From contig NC_072801.1 in the NCBI RefSeq assembly GCF_028583425.1, positions 65,797,766 through 65,861,765 of the forward strand: a stretch of DNA of 64,000 nucleotides, in the 5' to 3' direction. Source of the stretch: Eublepharis macularius. Lineage: Eukaryota > Chordata > Lepidosauria > Squamata > Eublepharidae. This document shows positions 24,716-36,541 of this stretch, piece by piece. The position numbers were made by a program, and so were the translations under genes. Positions within the stretch are counted from its first letter, which is position 1. The number at the start of each line of letters is the position of its first letter. Under the pieces are notes generated by a model, which had not been told where the DNA came from, ran no database searches, and worked only from the letters and a program-made list of their open reading frames with translations.

Positions 24716-25266
24716 CTCCATGCCTTATAACTCTGGATCCTGCCACCAACCACCCAAACCTTGTGCTCTCCAAGGACCTTGACAGCGTCCATTTGGTCGA
24801 CAACCCCGAAGATGAGGTTCCTGATGGTCCTGAGAGGTTCAGCAAGTCTGTATGTGTACTGGGTGCCCAGGGCTTTACGTCAGGACGCCACTACTGGGAA
24901 GTAGAAGTAGGCAATAAAACCAGCTGGGACATTGGTGTGGCCAAGGAATCGGTCAACAGGAAGGAAGCCAAAGTGACAGTCAAGCCCAGCAATGGATTCT
25001 GGGCCATCTGGCTGCGGAATGGCAGTGAATACAAGGCTCTTGACTCTCCCTCTAAGCAGCTGTCCCTCAAGACCAAACCTCAGAAAGTGGGGGTCTATCT
25101 GGATTACGAAGGGGGACAGGTCTCCTTCTACAATGCTGACACCATGGCCCACATCTTCACTTTTTCCGACGCTTTCTCCGAGTGCCTCTACCCCATGTTC
25201 AGCCCTGGCTTCAATAAGGATGGATTGAACGCTGAACCCCTCCGTCTCCTGTCTCCAGTGCCATAG
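24716..25266 (+). CDS. TRIM-type gene exon 6: PRY-SPRY (B30.2)
   Basis: The acceptor is CTTCCAG before 24716. T+CT gives Ser, then [20 protein letters not shown] and a full B30.2 to the TAG at 25264-25266. PRY has [14 protein letters not shown] has [46 protein letters not shown] and YPMFSPGF, all hallmark motifs. This domain binds the target protein. The six exons give 1464 bases including the stop, that is 487 residues (RING about 16-63, coiled coil about 145-255, B30.2 about 305-484). The next annotated genes are olfactory receptors; no functional link is implied. Confidence 0.95.
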
Positions 25267-26739
25267 CCGGGACTGTACATAGAGTGAATGGAACCTACAG
25301 TTACCTTGATTCCTGCTGTGAATGTTCTGGGAATGACTGATTTTCGTCATATTGTTGAAGTCAATTGGCTGCAGACCTGATTGGCACCAGAAAGAGAGTC
25401 CCATGTAACCTGCTCTGAGTTTTCCAAAAGAAGAGTGAGCTATGTGTATAATGAATGTGAGCTTGATTCCCCTCCTCCCAACGCAGTTAGAAGCAACTTG
25501 CTGTGTTTTGAGTATCTTGGACACTGGGAACAGCACTGCATATGCTGGTTGGTGTTTTCTAATCCATGAAATATATCCATGCACAAACTTCTTTGAGATA
25601 TGGTATCTCTCTTTATACTCTGCCAAGGGCCAAGTCCTCCTGCTGTATCCTCTATCTACATATTGATTTGCATATTTTTACTGGAGAATTATAACCAGGA
25701 ACTGATGCTCCCCTTTGTATTTCCGCCTGTCAGCTCTTACTCAATGAATAGATACTATTTATCTGTACATGCAAATAATGATTTTAATAGTAAAAGATGA
25801 TCAACCCTGACATTGTTTGTCCAGGAACAAACTGGGCTCATTTATTATATATTTTCAAGTTAGTTTTGTTAAGAGAGTATTTATGGATAAGTGAGAAATC
25901 TTGGAAAGTAAACACTAAGACTTTATTTCTCAAAAAAGCAGATTTTCATAAGCCTCGGAGATTCATCATTGTCCAACTCCAGAGACTGCTAAAGCTTTTT
26001 CTGTAAATAATGCCCTCCAGGTAGCACCAAAGATTCTCCGTGATCTATCATTATGATGAGAAAGTTAGCGCTCTGAAAATTGTGAAAAGGAATGAACAGG
26101 CAGGCCCTGTGTGGCATTCACACCCAAGGGGGCACGTTACATCTGGAGGCTTCTGGGAAAGGCTGATGTTAGTCCACTGATGAGGCCTCAAGAGGAAAGC
26201 GTGAGGTAGAAAGATGTCCGTTGGCTCAGCCTGGAAACCTCTCTTCAGACAGTCGGATGAGTTCCGTTCTCAAAGGTAGGTGTGGGCTTTCTGGGGTGTT
26301 CTCGAGTAGAGTGGCCTTCATTTTAACTAACCTGTGGGAAAAGCCCTTTGGCTCAATATTGTTTCTCAATCTGATGTTGGCATTTGTTCCCCAGAGTCAG
26401 CCTGAACATTTTTTGTTTGGTGGTAGGGCAGCGATGAGGGCTGGGTCTGTGAAGCTGTATTTTAGCAAGGCCCTCTCTTCTCTCGGCATTGTCTGCCCAC
26501 TGGCAGCAGCTCCTGGGCAGAGACAGATCTCTCTCTGTCTGCACCTGTCAATGAAGATCTTTTAACTGGGAGATGCTGCATTTGAACCTGAGACTTTTGG
26601 CATGCGAAGCTGGATGGCGCTACCAGTGAGCTCTGGCCCTTCTCCCCTCAATCACTCACTCAAAGCCATGTAGCTCAGGCTGTGGGTAAGAGCGTGGCTT
26701 AGAATTTTGAAGGAAAGGCTGCAGCCATGCAACTGGAGT

Positions 26740-27192
26740 CAGGGCTGGTGTCAGTTTGCCCTGAAGTGGGGCAGCTGCAGGAACCCAGGGCTTCCAGTGG
26801 GGCCCACTGCCGCTGCCCCCTGCCCCCTGCCCCCACACTTCCTCTACCATCTGTCTGCATGCCCTTCTCCATCTGTCCATTTAAAGTGCTCTGACACCCA
26901 TGCCCCCAGCTGCCCAGTGTCACTGGGGAAGGGCATGTGGGTGATGCACAATGGTTGGTGGCACTTACGGTGGCCGTGGCAGCAGCATAGCCAGTGCTGT
27001 CAGGGAAAGGGTGTGCATGTGGTACAAGCAACTGAACATGGGTGGTGGGAAGGCTTGTGAGAGGGAAAAGGATGCACAGGCAGATGGGGGGAGGCACATA
27101 GGTGGGGGTGGAAAGGGAGACTGGTGGCAGCCAGATGGGGACCCCAGGTACTCTTTGCCCAGCCCTCCCACAAAAACCTAGAACCAGCCCTG
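26740..27192. mobile_element. Possible hAT-like non-autonomous element (CAGGGCTGG ends)
   Basis: It starts CAGGGCTGGTGTCAG and ends AACCAGCCCTG, a short inverted terminal repeat of the CAGGG...CCCTG type. The internal sequence is GC-rich. No matching target duplication was found. Another CAGGGCTGG end is at 61118. Confidence 0.45.
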
Positions 27193-27597
27193 ATCAGAAG
27201 TATGGTACCTGAACCCAAAGGCAGGAACGCTTCCAGCCTGCCTGCTTAACAACCATCTAGTTTAATCCTTTATTTCCAACCAGAAAATTTTAGGCAGCCC
27301 ACAAAAAGCCCATTGAGGTAGCAGCCTTCCTCGCCAGTGTTTACCAGCACCTAATCAAAAGTATACTGCCTCTGAACATGGAGGTTTCCATTTAGTTGCT
27401 GCGGATCATTGCCCTTGAAAAAAACCCACTCGTTGTGAACTTTTCTACCCCTGTCCCCCCATCGTTTGCTGTCCATGAAGATTCCTGAGTTTCATTCTTA
27501 GGAAGGGTTTGATTTTAGCGAGGACTTGCCAGAGAATCTCTTGCCAGTGCCTGCCGTCAACTTTGGACAATACAAGGCAACACAAACAAGAACAGGC

Positions 27598-27790
27598 AGA
27601 CATCTTGGTGCACCTTCAAGGCTCACTCAATTTTATTCCAGCATAAGCTTTCATGGATTAGAGCCCTCTTAACATCTGAAGACGTGGTCTGTGGTCTGCA
27701 GAAGCTGATATGAAATTTTATTAGCCTTGAAGGTGCCTCCTATCATATTGTTGCTGCAATAGACTATAATGCGGCTACTCCTCTGGAATT
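27598..27790. repeat. 'GTTGGTCTCTAAGGTGCCAC' repeat copy
   Basis: It contains GCATAAGCTTTCATGGATT, ATCTGAAGACG, TTAGCCTTGAAGGTGCC and AATGCGGCTACTCC. Confidence 0.7.
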
Positions 27791-28262
27791 ACAAACAAGA
27801 ATGCTGTGAGCGGAATGCCTTCCCCTCACCATAGAATAGCCAAAGCCCATGGGTATCCAAGGCTCAGCGCAAGGAGATGGATGCACAGGTGTCAAGTGGA
27901 ACATGGTGTCTGGGCCTGCAACTAGCCCTTACGCCACAGAAAAGTTGCGATAGACTATCTGATTGACGGACGCCCTCTGTCTTGAGCTATGGCCCTGTCA
28001 CTAAGTTGGACACTTTTCAGTTTGGTTTCAGAACTTCAGGGCTCTGCTGATCTAGAAAAGAAGCAGAAGAAAGCCAGATAGCAAACTTATGGCCAATTGT
28101 CCTTATTACTCTGTTCAGGCTTGATTCAGATATAGGCATGCAGTTAAGAAGCCCTGAGCATCTTATTCGTTTTCTTATAGCCAGTTATTTAACTCCTGGC
28201 CAAAGGTACATCACAGATCATGTATTTGGTTCGTTGCTGGGAATAGTACTGGGAATAGGAAG

Positions 28263-28544
28263 AGCCCCGAGGTGCAGAGTGGTAAGCTGCAGTACTGTAG
28301 CCTAAGCTCTGCTCACTGAGTTCGATCCTGGCAGAAGCCGGGTTCAGGTAGCCGGCTCAAGATTGACTCAGCCTTCCATCCTTCCAAGGTCAGTAAAATG
28401 AGTACCCAGTTTCCTGAGGGCAAAGTGTGGATGACTGTGCAAACCACTGTGTAAAAAGTCTGCCAAGAAAACGTTGTGATGTGACGTCCCCCCATGGGTC
28501 AGTAATGACTCGGTGCTTGCACAGGGGACTACCTTTACCTTTAC
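28263..28544 (+). repeat. Sauria-type SINE with ACCTTT tail
   Basis: The tRNA-like head is GAGGTGCAGAGTGGTAAGC with B-box GAGTTCGATCCTGGC. The body is AGCCGGCTCAAGATTGACTC, then CAGCCTTCCATCCTTCC. The tail is ACCTTTACCTTTA. Such a tail is known for squamate Sauria SINEs, which use the Bov-B LINE. Confidence 0.85.
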
Positions 28545-28747
28545 GAATCTCCAATTTCAGCAGCTTTGTTCTTTTTACTATGTGATAAAGACCCTCAAAA
28601 CCATTTTTTAGTCCTTTCATCTGTTTAGTTATGATTAGTTCTGCTCCTCAAGAGCATTGCCTTGTATAGGATTGGTGGGAGAAAGGCAAGGAAAAAGAAA
28701 GCATGACTGAATGTCCTCCATCAGCATCTTTGTCTCTTTCCTCCTGT

Positions 28748-28749
28748 AG
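28748..28749 (+). promoter_or_regulatory. Splice acceptor of the OR10-like coding exon
   Basis: TTTCCTCCTGTAG is followed after 17 nt by the ATG, the usual arrangement of an upstream 5' UTR exon joined to a single coding exon. Confidence 0.6.
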
Positions 28750-28766
28750 ATGATGCCTGCTCCACC

Positions 28767-29711
28767 ATGGCCAACCATTCTTCTCTGGTGAGCGAGTTCA
28801 TCTTTGATGGTTTCTCTGGATTGCCTGACTTGCAAACATTCCTCTTTGTGGTGGTGCTCTCCATGTACACCGTGTCACTTGCTGGGAATACTACCATCAC
28901 CGCTGTGATCAAGTTAAACCCGGTCCTTCATACACCCATGTACTTTTTCTTGACGAACTTGTCTCTGTTGGAAATATGCTACACAACAGCCATTGTTCCC
29001 AAAATGCTAGTGAGCCTGGTGTCTGAAAACAGAAAGATCTCTCTCTGGGGTTGTGCCACGCAGATGTATTTCTTCACTCTTTTTGGCATCACAGAATGCT
29101 GCCTTCTTGCAGCTATGGCCTATGACCGCTATGTGGCCATCTGTAACCCACTGCGGTACACTGTCATAATGAATCGGGGGGTCTGTGCCCAACTCTCAGT
29201 GGCCTCGTGGTCAGTAGGGGTGATAGTAGGACTAGGCCAAACCAACTATGTCTTTAGCCTGACCTACTGTGGGCCAAATAGGATTAAGCACTTCTTCTGT
29301 GATATTCCTCCGCTCTTGACTTTAGCTTGTGGAGATACTTCAATGAACGTCATTGCTGTATATATGGTGGCTGTTCTTTTCATCACCACGCCTTTCCTTC
29401 TCATCCTCACATCCTACATATACATCATCACCTCTATTTTGAAGATGCCTTCAGCTGAGGGCAGGCGTAAAGCTTTCTCCACATGCTCCTCACACCTCAT
29501 TGTGGTCTCCTTATTCTATGGTTCAGGCATCATCACATATCTTAGGCCCAAATCCAGCTATTCCACAGAAGGTGACAAGCTGCTGGCCCTCTTCTATACA
29601 GTTGTGACATCCATGTTGAACCCCATCATCTACAGTCTGAGGAACAAGGAAGTCAAAGAGGCCCTGAAGAGAATGATCAATGGTGGACTGTGCTCTGGAC
29701 AGATCAAGTGA
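28767..29711 (+). CDS. Olfactory receptor, OR10-like, intact
   Basis: It is a seven-transmembrane odorant receptor of 314 residues, coupling to Golf in olfactory neurons. The start ATG at 28767 has a strong context (ACCATGG). An N-glycosylation site (NHS) lies at residue 3. LHTPMYFFLTNLSLLEICYT marks TM2; the TM3 Cys lies in SLWGCATQMYF. ECCLLAAMAYDRYVAICNPL is typical of OR10A-type receptors. SYIYIITSIL, KAFSTCSSHL (TM6) and NPIIYSLRNKEV (TM7) are all present. No stop or frameshift is seen. It differs clearly from the OR5V1-like genes downstream. Assignment to the OR10 family is by eye. Confidence 0.96.
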   Translation: MANHSSLVSEFIFDGFSGLPDLQTFLFVVVLSMYTVSLAGNTTITAVIKLNPVLHTPMYFFLTNLSLLEICYTTAIVPKMLVSLVSENRKISLWGCATQMYFFTLFGITECCLLAAMAYDRYVAICNPLRYTVIMNRGVCAQLSVASWSVGVIVGLGQTNYVFSLTYCGPNRIKHFFCDIPPLLTLACGDTSMNVIAVYMVAVLFITTPFLLILTSYIYIITSILKMPSAEGRRKAFSTCSSHLIVVSLFYGSGIITYLRPKSSYSTEGDKLLALFYTVVTSMLNPIIYSLRNKEVKEALKRMINGGLCSGQIK

Positions 29712-30530
29712 TTCTCAAAGGATCCAGTGAATGTAGCTGAAAACTAGGAAGTCTCTCACTTCAGTTTTGATGTTTAGGGTGCTGTCTGTGTAAATCATCT
29801 TTGAGTAAATTATTGCATGAAAGAAAAGTTATTTGCATTTTCATAATATATACACTGTAAACATTCTAACAAAATTAGCTACTAGCTCTTGCCAAAGATC
29901 ATAACTTGGAGAAGTTCATTGTTGCAACGATTCTCAGACAACTGTAGGATTAGGAATCTCTCTTGTATGGTCCATAAGGAGCCAATGACTTTGTATTAGA
30001 ACACCGATGCCTAGTCGCCATGTCAATTAAAAAATATATAATATAAGGAACACTGTTTAACAATTTACCATTTTCACCAGTCAGAAAGAGCAAAACAAAA
30101 AAACACCCCCTCCCCCAAGCCACTACACATCTGAGGTAATAAACATGTATTACTTGGACAAGCATTTTATCACCTCCAGGAGGGGGGGCAGAGGATCTTT
30201 GTTTGCAGAGGCTGAAGGAACAGTTGAGGGAGTTTTCTTTTGCCATCCCTGCCAGAAAGAACACCATGGACAGTTGCTGGGTGACCAGAGTTTGTGTACA
30301 TGAAGGAAAGACCACAATGACCTCTCCCCTCATCCCTTTTTTGAGGGGGATGGGTTAGGGATTATAGTCAATCTATTTATAAGCCTCCATAAAGACTGTT
30401 TGATTGAAAGGTGGGATGCTACAGTAATAAGCGGCAGTGTCATCTACAGCTCATGGTAGCTGCTTCGTGGTTCATCCCAATTCAGACATAAAAAAAGAGG
30501 GAAGATCATTCATGGTATACTTTTAACTCA
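29712..30530. other. Intergenic, nothing recognised
   Basis: AT-rich sequence follows the OR10-like gene. No gene was found. Confidence 0.5.
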
Positions 30531-30732
30531 GAGCCAAGCTACAAGTTACGCCTGACAAAGGTTGGACACTTGTCAGCTTCCCTCAAGTTTCGATGGGAAA
30601 TGTAGGCATCCTGGTCTTGCAGCTGTAATGGAGAGCCAAGCTGTAAAACCAGGACGCCTACATTTCCCATCAAAACTTGAGGGAAGCTGACAAGTGTCCA
30701 ACCTGTGTAAGGCGTCACTTGTAGCTTGGCTC
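30531..30732. mobile_element. Harbinger-like palindromic element (202 bp)
   Basis: GAGCCAAGCTACAAG at the left and CTTGTAGCTTGGCTC at the right. The two arms pair through the whole length (GGACACTTGTCAGCTTCCCT with its reverse). The flanks are TCA and ACA. The family is 202 bp in three copies. Confidence 0.88.
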
Positions 30733-31974
30733 ACAGTCCTTCCAAGGTGATGTTCTGCGAGCTGCAAGAAGGAGGCTAAAGCCTCCCTGGTCCTTTCTCA
30801 ACTGCTTCAAACTCTTTAATCTGAGTTTCTCCACTTAGATCCATAACTTATGATATTCCTAACAAACTGGGTGTTTATTCAAGGATTCTTGAGTTTTCCT
30901 TCATTTTCTTGTATCCAGGCTTTCACCTGACAGCATGAAGTCCACACTCACTCTCAGAAGATGTAGTAGTTATTTAAGCCATTTATACCTCTATTCCATC
31001 ATGGGACTCAAGATGTGATACAGAGATGTTCCCAACAGGTTTCATATCAAGGCACTGAGCAGTCCCAGTCTTGCTTAGGTTCAGCGAGGTTGCTGTATAT
31101 GGTGTCTGCCAACCATACTCTGAGACGTCTGTGTGCTCACAGGTGAGCACGTGCACGTTTCCCTGTCTGACTCTAAGGTCATCCCAAAGGTGATACAACC
31201 AAGCTGTGGAGATCTACAGTGTCCTTTCCTCTTCTTTGCCACTGGAGAAAGACCAGAGGGGTGGACCACTGTATTTGATGCTGTTGGAGGGTCTCGGGAC
31301 TCTTGAATGGATTGGGTTTTCTTTCCCCATAATTTCTCATCAGTTCTTTGTTCCATAACTGGTTCTGTCACTCCCATTCAGTGCATTATGTCTTTCAGAC
31401 AAACCAGTGGGAAGGATTAGATTACACCTACCCAACCCATCACATCTTTATTGTTTTTCAGATGTGGTATGGGTGTTGGATGGGTGTATGTTTTCCTTAG
31501 TTTATGAAATGCATGTTGTAAGCTCCTATGGGAAAGACGTTCTGTTTATTTGCTCATGAAACTGTAATGGAACAGGGACAGTAAAAGTCACCAAAAATAA
31601 TAAAGATGGAATGAATACAGGTCTGACACTCCTCAACAATGACCAACTAGATGTCCCCCAAGAAATTCACAAGCAGACCATGAAGAAAGTTTGTCACCTC
31701 TGGTTGCCAGAGGAATGTGGACTTTGAGGTTCTATTCACTTCTTTAATGACCTTTGCCATCTTCTGGGCATGCAGTAAGGGTCACTGAGTGTGTGTGTGT
31801 GTGGGGGGGGGGAGGTAACTGTAAATTTCCTGCATTGTGCAGGGGGTTGGACTAGATGACCCTAAATGTGCCTTACAGCCCTATGATTCTATAATTCTAT
31901 GACCTATGACCGTTGATGATAATCCATGCAGGGAGCCTTTGACATGCATAATATGTTTTCCAAGACCTCAGGGT
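30733..31974. other. Intergenic, mostly unrecognised
   Basis: No gene was found. A short GT/G run lies at about 31791-31812. Confidence 0.5.
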
Positions 31975-32540
31975 CAAGCAAAGAAGGTGCTGTCTGAGCA
32001 CAGACAAAGAATTCATCCTAATTGGACCATCCAATCTGCTAGCCATTTGCCTGTCCCTATTTGCTGCCATTTTGCTCATCATGGGAAACAGCACTATCCT
32101 TGCTATGAAAACTGACTCATAATCCCATATATTTCTTGAATAATCCCATATATTTCTTCCTCATCAACCTCTCCTTGAGGTGTATCTTCTAGAAGCTGGC
32201 TGATGCCTTGACTCTGTTTTGCAACACACTAATAATACTGAGCTTTAAATCTTCTACGAGGCCACATAAACCAAACGGTCCCTTTCAACTGAACTTGCAC
32301 ACTAGAGTCCAACTATGATGAAATTCAGAGTTTGGCCTGGATTGCTTTGGCATTGCAACTACTTTTGTGAATGCTCAGATGAATCATTCTGTAGGGCTAT
32401 GAACTGGAGCCAGTTGGTTGGTACACTCAAACTGGAGATTAAAATCTACCTCCCAGTCAGTCATTGGTAGCAACAGCAAATTATTATTCCAGGTCTACAA
32501 AAACAATTAGGCAATTTCATGGAGGGCAACTCAATGGCAG
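31975..32540 (+). pseudogene. Olfactory receptor relic (OR5V1-like)
   Basis: GAA at 32009 opens EFILIGPSNLLAICLSLFAA, then LLI, MGNSTIL and TDS, matching the N-terminus of the intact OR5V1-like genes (EFILMGLS, LSLFA, GNGTIL, TDS). The frame ends at a TAA (32120-32122). The start codon and first residues are deleted; the TM1 end lacks a few codons. IFFLINLSL can be read further on. Later sequence (to about 32540) is decayed but is shared with the relic at 41690. Confidence 0.8.
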
Positions 32541-32559
32541 GGGGGCGGGTAGCTGAATG

Positions 32560-32720
32560 GAATCTTTGTGTCCAGAATCAGAATGTCTCTGAATACCAGC
32601 TGCTGGGAGCAAATAATGGGAAAAATTGTGCCCTCGTGCCCAGTTTGTGAATTTCCAGATATATCTGGTTGGCCTTTGTAGGAAAAAGGATGTTCTAAAC
32701 AAATCTCTGGTCCAATCCAG
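32560..32720. repeat. Dispersed repeat fragment (as at 3980)
   Basis: GAATACCAGCTGCTGGGAGC and CTCTGGTCCAATCCAGCAG match the MAPK7-intron repeat at about 4450-4600. Confidence 0.55.
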
Positions 32721-32730
32721 CAGAACTTTA

Positions 32731-32862
32731 TAGGGTCACCAAGAGATTGTTGGTAGATTTCTGGAGATTTGGGGGTGGAGCCTAGGGAGGACAGGGTTTA
32801 GAGAGACACCTCAGCGAGATATAATGTCATAGAGTCCATCCTCCAAAGTAGCTGTCTATCTA
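32731..32862. mobile_element. TIR element fragment, 'GGGTTGCCAACCTCCAGG' family
   Basis: It starts TAGGGTCACCAAGAGATTG and contains TTCTGGAGATTTGGGGGTGG and AGAGTCCATCCTCCAAAG. It is truncated on the right. Confidence 0.6.
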
Positions 32863-33402
32863 AATAATGCTGCCATGATCTAGGGCCTAAGGCTTAGGAA
32901 TGAGTGGCCTGCGGGCCACAAAAAAGCCCCTCTTCTGCAAAGGCCTGAGGCCTTGTGAAATTTTCCAATAGGCCTACAGCTCCTCAAACACCCTCCAAGC
33001 ATGACTGGGCTGAGGAAAAACGGAGGGAAAAGCAGAAGCCAATCACTGGCGAGGAGGAGGAGGAGAAGTCTTTCTTTCTTTGTTCATAGGAGTCATCACT
33101 TGAGACCCCACTGCCTAACCCAGTTCCTTTCTTTATGTGTCAGATTTTATGGAAAAGATACCCACTGATTTTTAACTCACAACCTAATTTATAAACATCC
33201 TCAGCAATTTACTCACGAGGTAAAGCAACTATATCTTCTCATAGCAATAAGGACTCAGATCCAAGACAGAGCACATGATTTGAATACAGTACAATTCTTG
33301 GCATCTCCATTTATAGGACCACAAATGGCAGGAGCCTGGAAATATGACAGAAAAAAAGATTCCTGCACTCTGTTAATTAACACATCAGAGAGAAAGCTAG
33401 AA

Positions 33403-33493
33403 CTACCCCTGCTTCTCACTTGACTCGAAAGCCCCTTGCTGGGGTCATCATAAGTTTATTATGACTTGATGGCACACATACACACACACACAG
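33403..33493 (+). repeat. 5S-headed SINE, tail only
   Basis: TTCTCACTTGACTCGAAAGC, CCCTTGCTGGGGTCATCATA and a CA-rich end correspond to the tail of the copy at 55816. Confidence 0.7.
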
Positions 33494-34429
33494 AAGGCTA
33501 GACTTGAATCTTTGACAGTTAGCTTTCTTTAAGCAAGGTTTTTGTTCTTTAGACGAGTCATATGACCTTGCACCTGCAATCTGTTATGGTTTAGTCACAC
33601 ACAGGTTTACCATCTCAGTCAACAAGGCTAAGGACATGATCTTGACATAACATAAATATTGTGGAAGGTTTGGGGACTTTAGATCCATTGGTTTGATGAC
33701 ACCATCGTAATTACTGTTGCTATTGTCCTGAGGAGCTTATCAGAGGTAGCTTCCTCGCACAAGAGGATCTAGAATCGACACCATAATCTTCATTATTTTT
33801 AACAATGCCATTTGGGACTCATTTAGGAGGAAATAATATGCGTGGTCCTCAGTATTCTTTTTATATCAGCATTTGTTCAGGAGTGAACTCATTAGGCTTC
33901 TATCGCCTCTATGGTTTGCATTATAAGCTCCATCAGGTATAGACAATTTTATGGAAGGTCTTTCAAAGAGGTAGACCCAGCTTAATTCTAGCCGGGATAT
34001 ACTCTCAAGTTTGTTCTTAATGCAGAGGCGAGCCAATGATGTAATGTGAGAGAGAAGGTAGCTGCAAGCATATGGAAAGTACCAGATACTGAATTCCATG
34101 CTTGATGCTTCCCCAGAGATGGATTTTCAGAGGCATGGATGGAGGAAGCTGCACCTTGCAAACTTCTACCTGTTAGGCAGCTATTAAAACCATAGAAGGA
34201 CCTCCCAACATTATAAATGAATGGATGAACAAATAAGGTGGCCAGCCCTAGATACAAGGTTCAGTCAGCCCAGGGTTCATAAGCCAAACAGAAACAAAAG
34301 GTCAAAGATGAGCCAAGGAAGATGTGTGAGGAGCTTCTTCTGAGGAAAAAACTCTAACTCGGCCTCCTTATACTTCCTTTTGCAAAGGAGGCTAGAAGGC
34401 TGAACAGCTTCTGAATTCCTGCTGCACCT

Positions 34430-34918
34430 CAATTAAACTCAGCAAGGCTGGGCTGAGTTGTGGTTTCAGCTGGTTTTCTTTTTGTCTTTGGTCCTCTGTA
34501 TAATAGAAACTCCAAACAGAGCAAAAGCTTGAAAGACTGAGGGCCAAGCTACAAATGACGAATGGCACTTGAACGGCAAGTGTATTTCTCCCTGTTCACT
34601 TGCGCTCCACTCAATCCACTTGCTGTTCAAGTGTCATTCGTCACTTGTAGCTTGGCCCTCAGAAGGCCACATTAAGCTTGGTCTGGGAATTCATGTATTG
34701 TACTTCAATGTTTATCATGGGAAATGCAGAAGTGGTTTACAGGGGCTGCTGGAGCGGCTGAGGGGTCTGCTATTCCCTTGTGCTTCCAACAAACACTCTC
34801 ATAGAAAAATGATGGGCTGCCAGAGCAACAGGCAACCAACCGTTCCTTCATCTCCTCAGATAAGAAAAAAGCTCGATGATCTTCATTTGGAGGAATGGAT
34901 ACGAGTCCTTCGTCTTTA
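34430..34918 (+). promoter_or_regulatory. Duplicated OR upstream block A: promoter and probable first exon of the OR at 37108
   Basis: Sequence from about 34430 to 34920 recurs at 44228-44590 and 54285-54622, each upstream of an intact OR5V1-like gene. Shared parts include GGAGCGGCTGAGGGGTCTGC and TTTGGAGGAATGGATACGAG. It ends at a splice donor (TTTA|GTGAGTATTA, 34918/34919). TATTCCCTTGTGCTTCC at about 34771 resembles an EBF/Olf1 site and lies 147 bp before the donor. A 118-bp palindromic element (34541-34658) is inserted in this copy only. The inferred intron to the OR exon is about 2.2 kb. Confidence 0.6.
34541..34658. mobile_element. Harbinger-like palindromic element (118 bp)
   Basis: The ends are GGGCCAAGCTACAAATGACG and GTCACTTGTAGCTTGGCCC. 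The flanks are TGA and TCA, with one mismatch. It is absent from the homologous blocks at 44228 and 54285, so it inserted after the duplication. Confidence 0.85.
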
Positions 34919-35239
34919 GTGAGTATTACTGGTTCTTTGATGCGAAGATCCCCTGTGATGGCAACAACTGAGCACTATGAAGCATCAGGAATATGGGGAA
35001 TGGAAGAGGTACAGGGGATGCTAGGGAAAAGATTCTCAGAAGATACAGTTGGATGAGAGCAAGTCATGTGAACAATCTGCTCCTGCAGAATCTATTTAAA
35101 GTTTACATAAATTAAACAACAAACAATAACCTTAGTTGGAGAATACTATGTCTCAAGAATGTTTGGTTGGGCAGGCTTCATTGCCTGCAGAAGGTGCTGT
35201 TTGTGGAAAAACGTGCAACAGCCATCGTGCCTAGATTCA

Positions 35240-35441
35240 GAGCCAAGCTACAAGTGACGCCTTACACAGGTTGGACACTTGTCAGCTGCCCTCAAGTTTT
35301 GATGGGAAATGTAGGCATCCTGGTTTTACAGCTTGGCTCTCCATTACAGCTGCAAGACCAGGATGCCTACATTTCCCATCAAAACTTGAGGGAAGCTGAC
35401 AAGTGTCCAACCTGTGTAAGGCATCACGTGTAGCTTGGCTC
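35240..35441. mobile_element. Harbinger-like palindromic element (202 bp)
   Basis: The ends are GAGCCAAGCTACAAG and TGTAGCTTGGCTC. TCA flanks both sides (35237-35239 and 35442-35444). The centre is AGCTTGGCTCTCCATTACAG. It is the same length as the copies at 30531 and 38549. Confidence 0.9.
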
Positions 35442-36285
35442 TCAGTTCTAGACGAGTCCACCCTCTCTCCAGGTTCCTGCTGCTGAAGTGAACAGATCAA
35501 GGGGGTGCCGCTTAGCTGAACATCTTTCCCTAAGCAGGGCTTTTTAGTGTGATGATATTCACCGATACTGAAAACTGGCACCTTTTTTCAGGGCTCTCCC
35601 AAGTCCTGATCTTCATGCACCAGCCCACCAACTCAGAGAAAGAGAGAGAGTCTCTCAGGTACAGCCTAGAGGGCACCTGCAGAAGGGGGGGGGGGTTTGG
35701 CGGAAATCAGCAAATCTAGTACCGACACTTTTTTAAAATCAAAAAAGCACTGCCCCTAAGGAAGATTTGTACTGATTTTTAATTGCCCCCTGTACTGGAT
35801 TTTGATACCTGTGGGCTAATTTTTTACTGTAAAGTGGAATGAAAAATTAAGTAAATAAAATGGTTCAAATGACTTGATAAAGGCCCCACAGTTGTCAATT
35901 TTCTTTCTACAATGTTTGGTATCCCTTAAAAACATGCCAAGCAGCAGGAGAATTGAGAGTAGGTTGAGCTACATAGTTGGTATGCAGACAGAGCTACATT
36001 AACATGTCAACACGTGTCCATTCAAAGGAAGGTGAAGTTCATTAAAAGAACAGAGAATTTGTGGAGAAGTGCTTTCTATTATACAGAAAATCCAGCTGTG
36101 TGTAGAGACTAGGCAAACCTGCTGAAACTCTCCTTTTAAAACTGCAATATCCATTAAACCATAGCAGTAGATTCAGAACAAATAAAATAATTTTCCACTC
36201 TGAGGAATTTGCTGGCAGAAGATGTTGCCTTGAAAGGCTTTACAAAGGAATCAGAGGGATGTGTCATAGAATGGCTAGCTATGGT

Positions 36286-36541
36286 CAGGGCTTTTTTTCA
36301 GCTGGAACTTGGTGGAACGGAGATCCAGAACCTCTTGAAAATGGCCACGTGGCTGGTGGCCCCGCCCCCTGATCTCCAGACAGAGGGGAGTTTAGATTGC
36401 ACTCCGCACCAGCAGCGCGGAGGGCAATCTAAACTCCCCTCTGTCTGAAGATCAGGGGGTGGGGCCACCAGCCATGTGGCCATTTTCACTGAGGGCAACC
36501 CACTGAGTTCCACCACCTCTTTTCTCAGAAAAAAAGCCCTG
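36286..36541. mobile_element. hAT-like palindromic element, 256 bp, perfect 8-bp duplication
   Basis: It starts CAGGGCTTTTTTTCAG and ends TCAGAAAAAAAGCCCTG. GCTATGGT flanks both ends (36278-36285 and 36542-36549). The inner arms GATCTCCAGACAGAGGGGAG and the reverse pair around GCACCAGCAGCGCG. It has no coding capacity. Confidence 0.95.

Larger units (their letters stand above)
25267..28262. other. Intergenic region between TRIM and OR cluster
   Basis: No AATAAA is seen close to the TRIM stop, so its 3' end is unresolved. The region holds repeat sequence (26740-27192, 27598-27790). GC-rich ORFs on both strands at 26650-27200 lie inside repeat and have no family similarity. Confidence 0.5.

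Noticed and set aside
24880-25626. Long reverse-strand ORF opposite the B30.2 exon
   Set aside because: It is a shadow of the conserved SPRY coding sequence and has no family similarity.
26650-27218. Proline- and histidine-rich ORFs on both strands
   Set aside because: They lie in a GC-rich repeat with CAGGGCTGG ends and have no start context or similarity.
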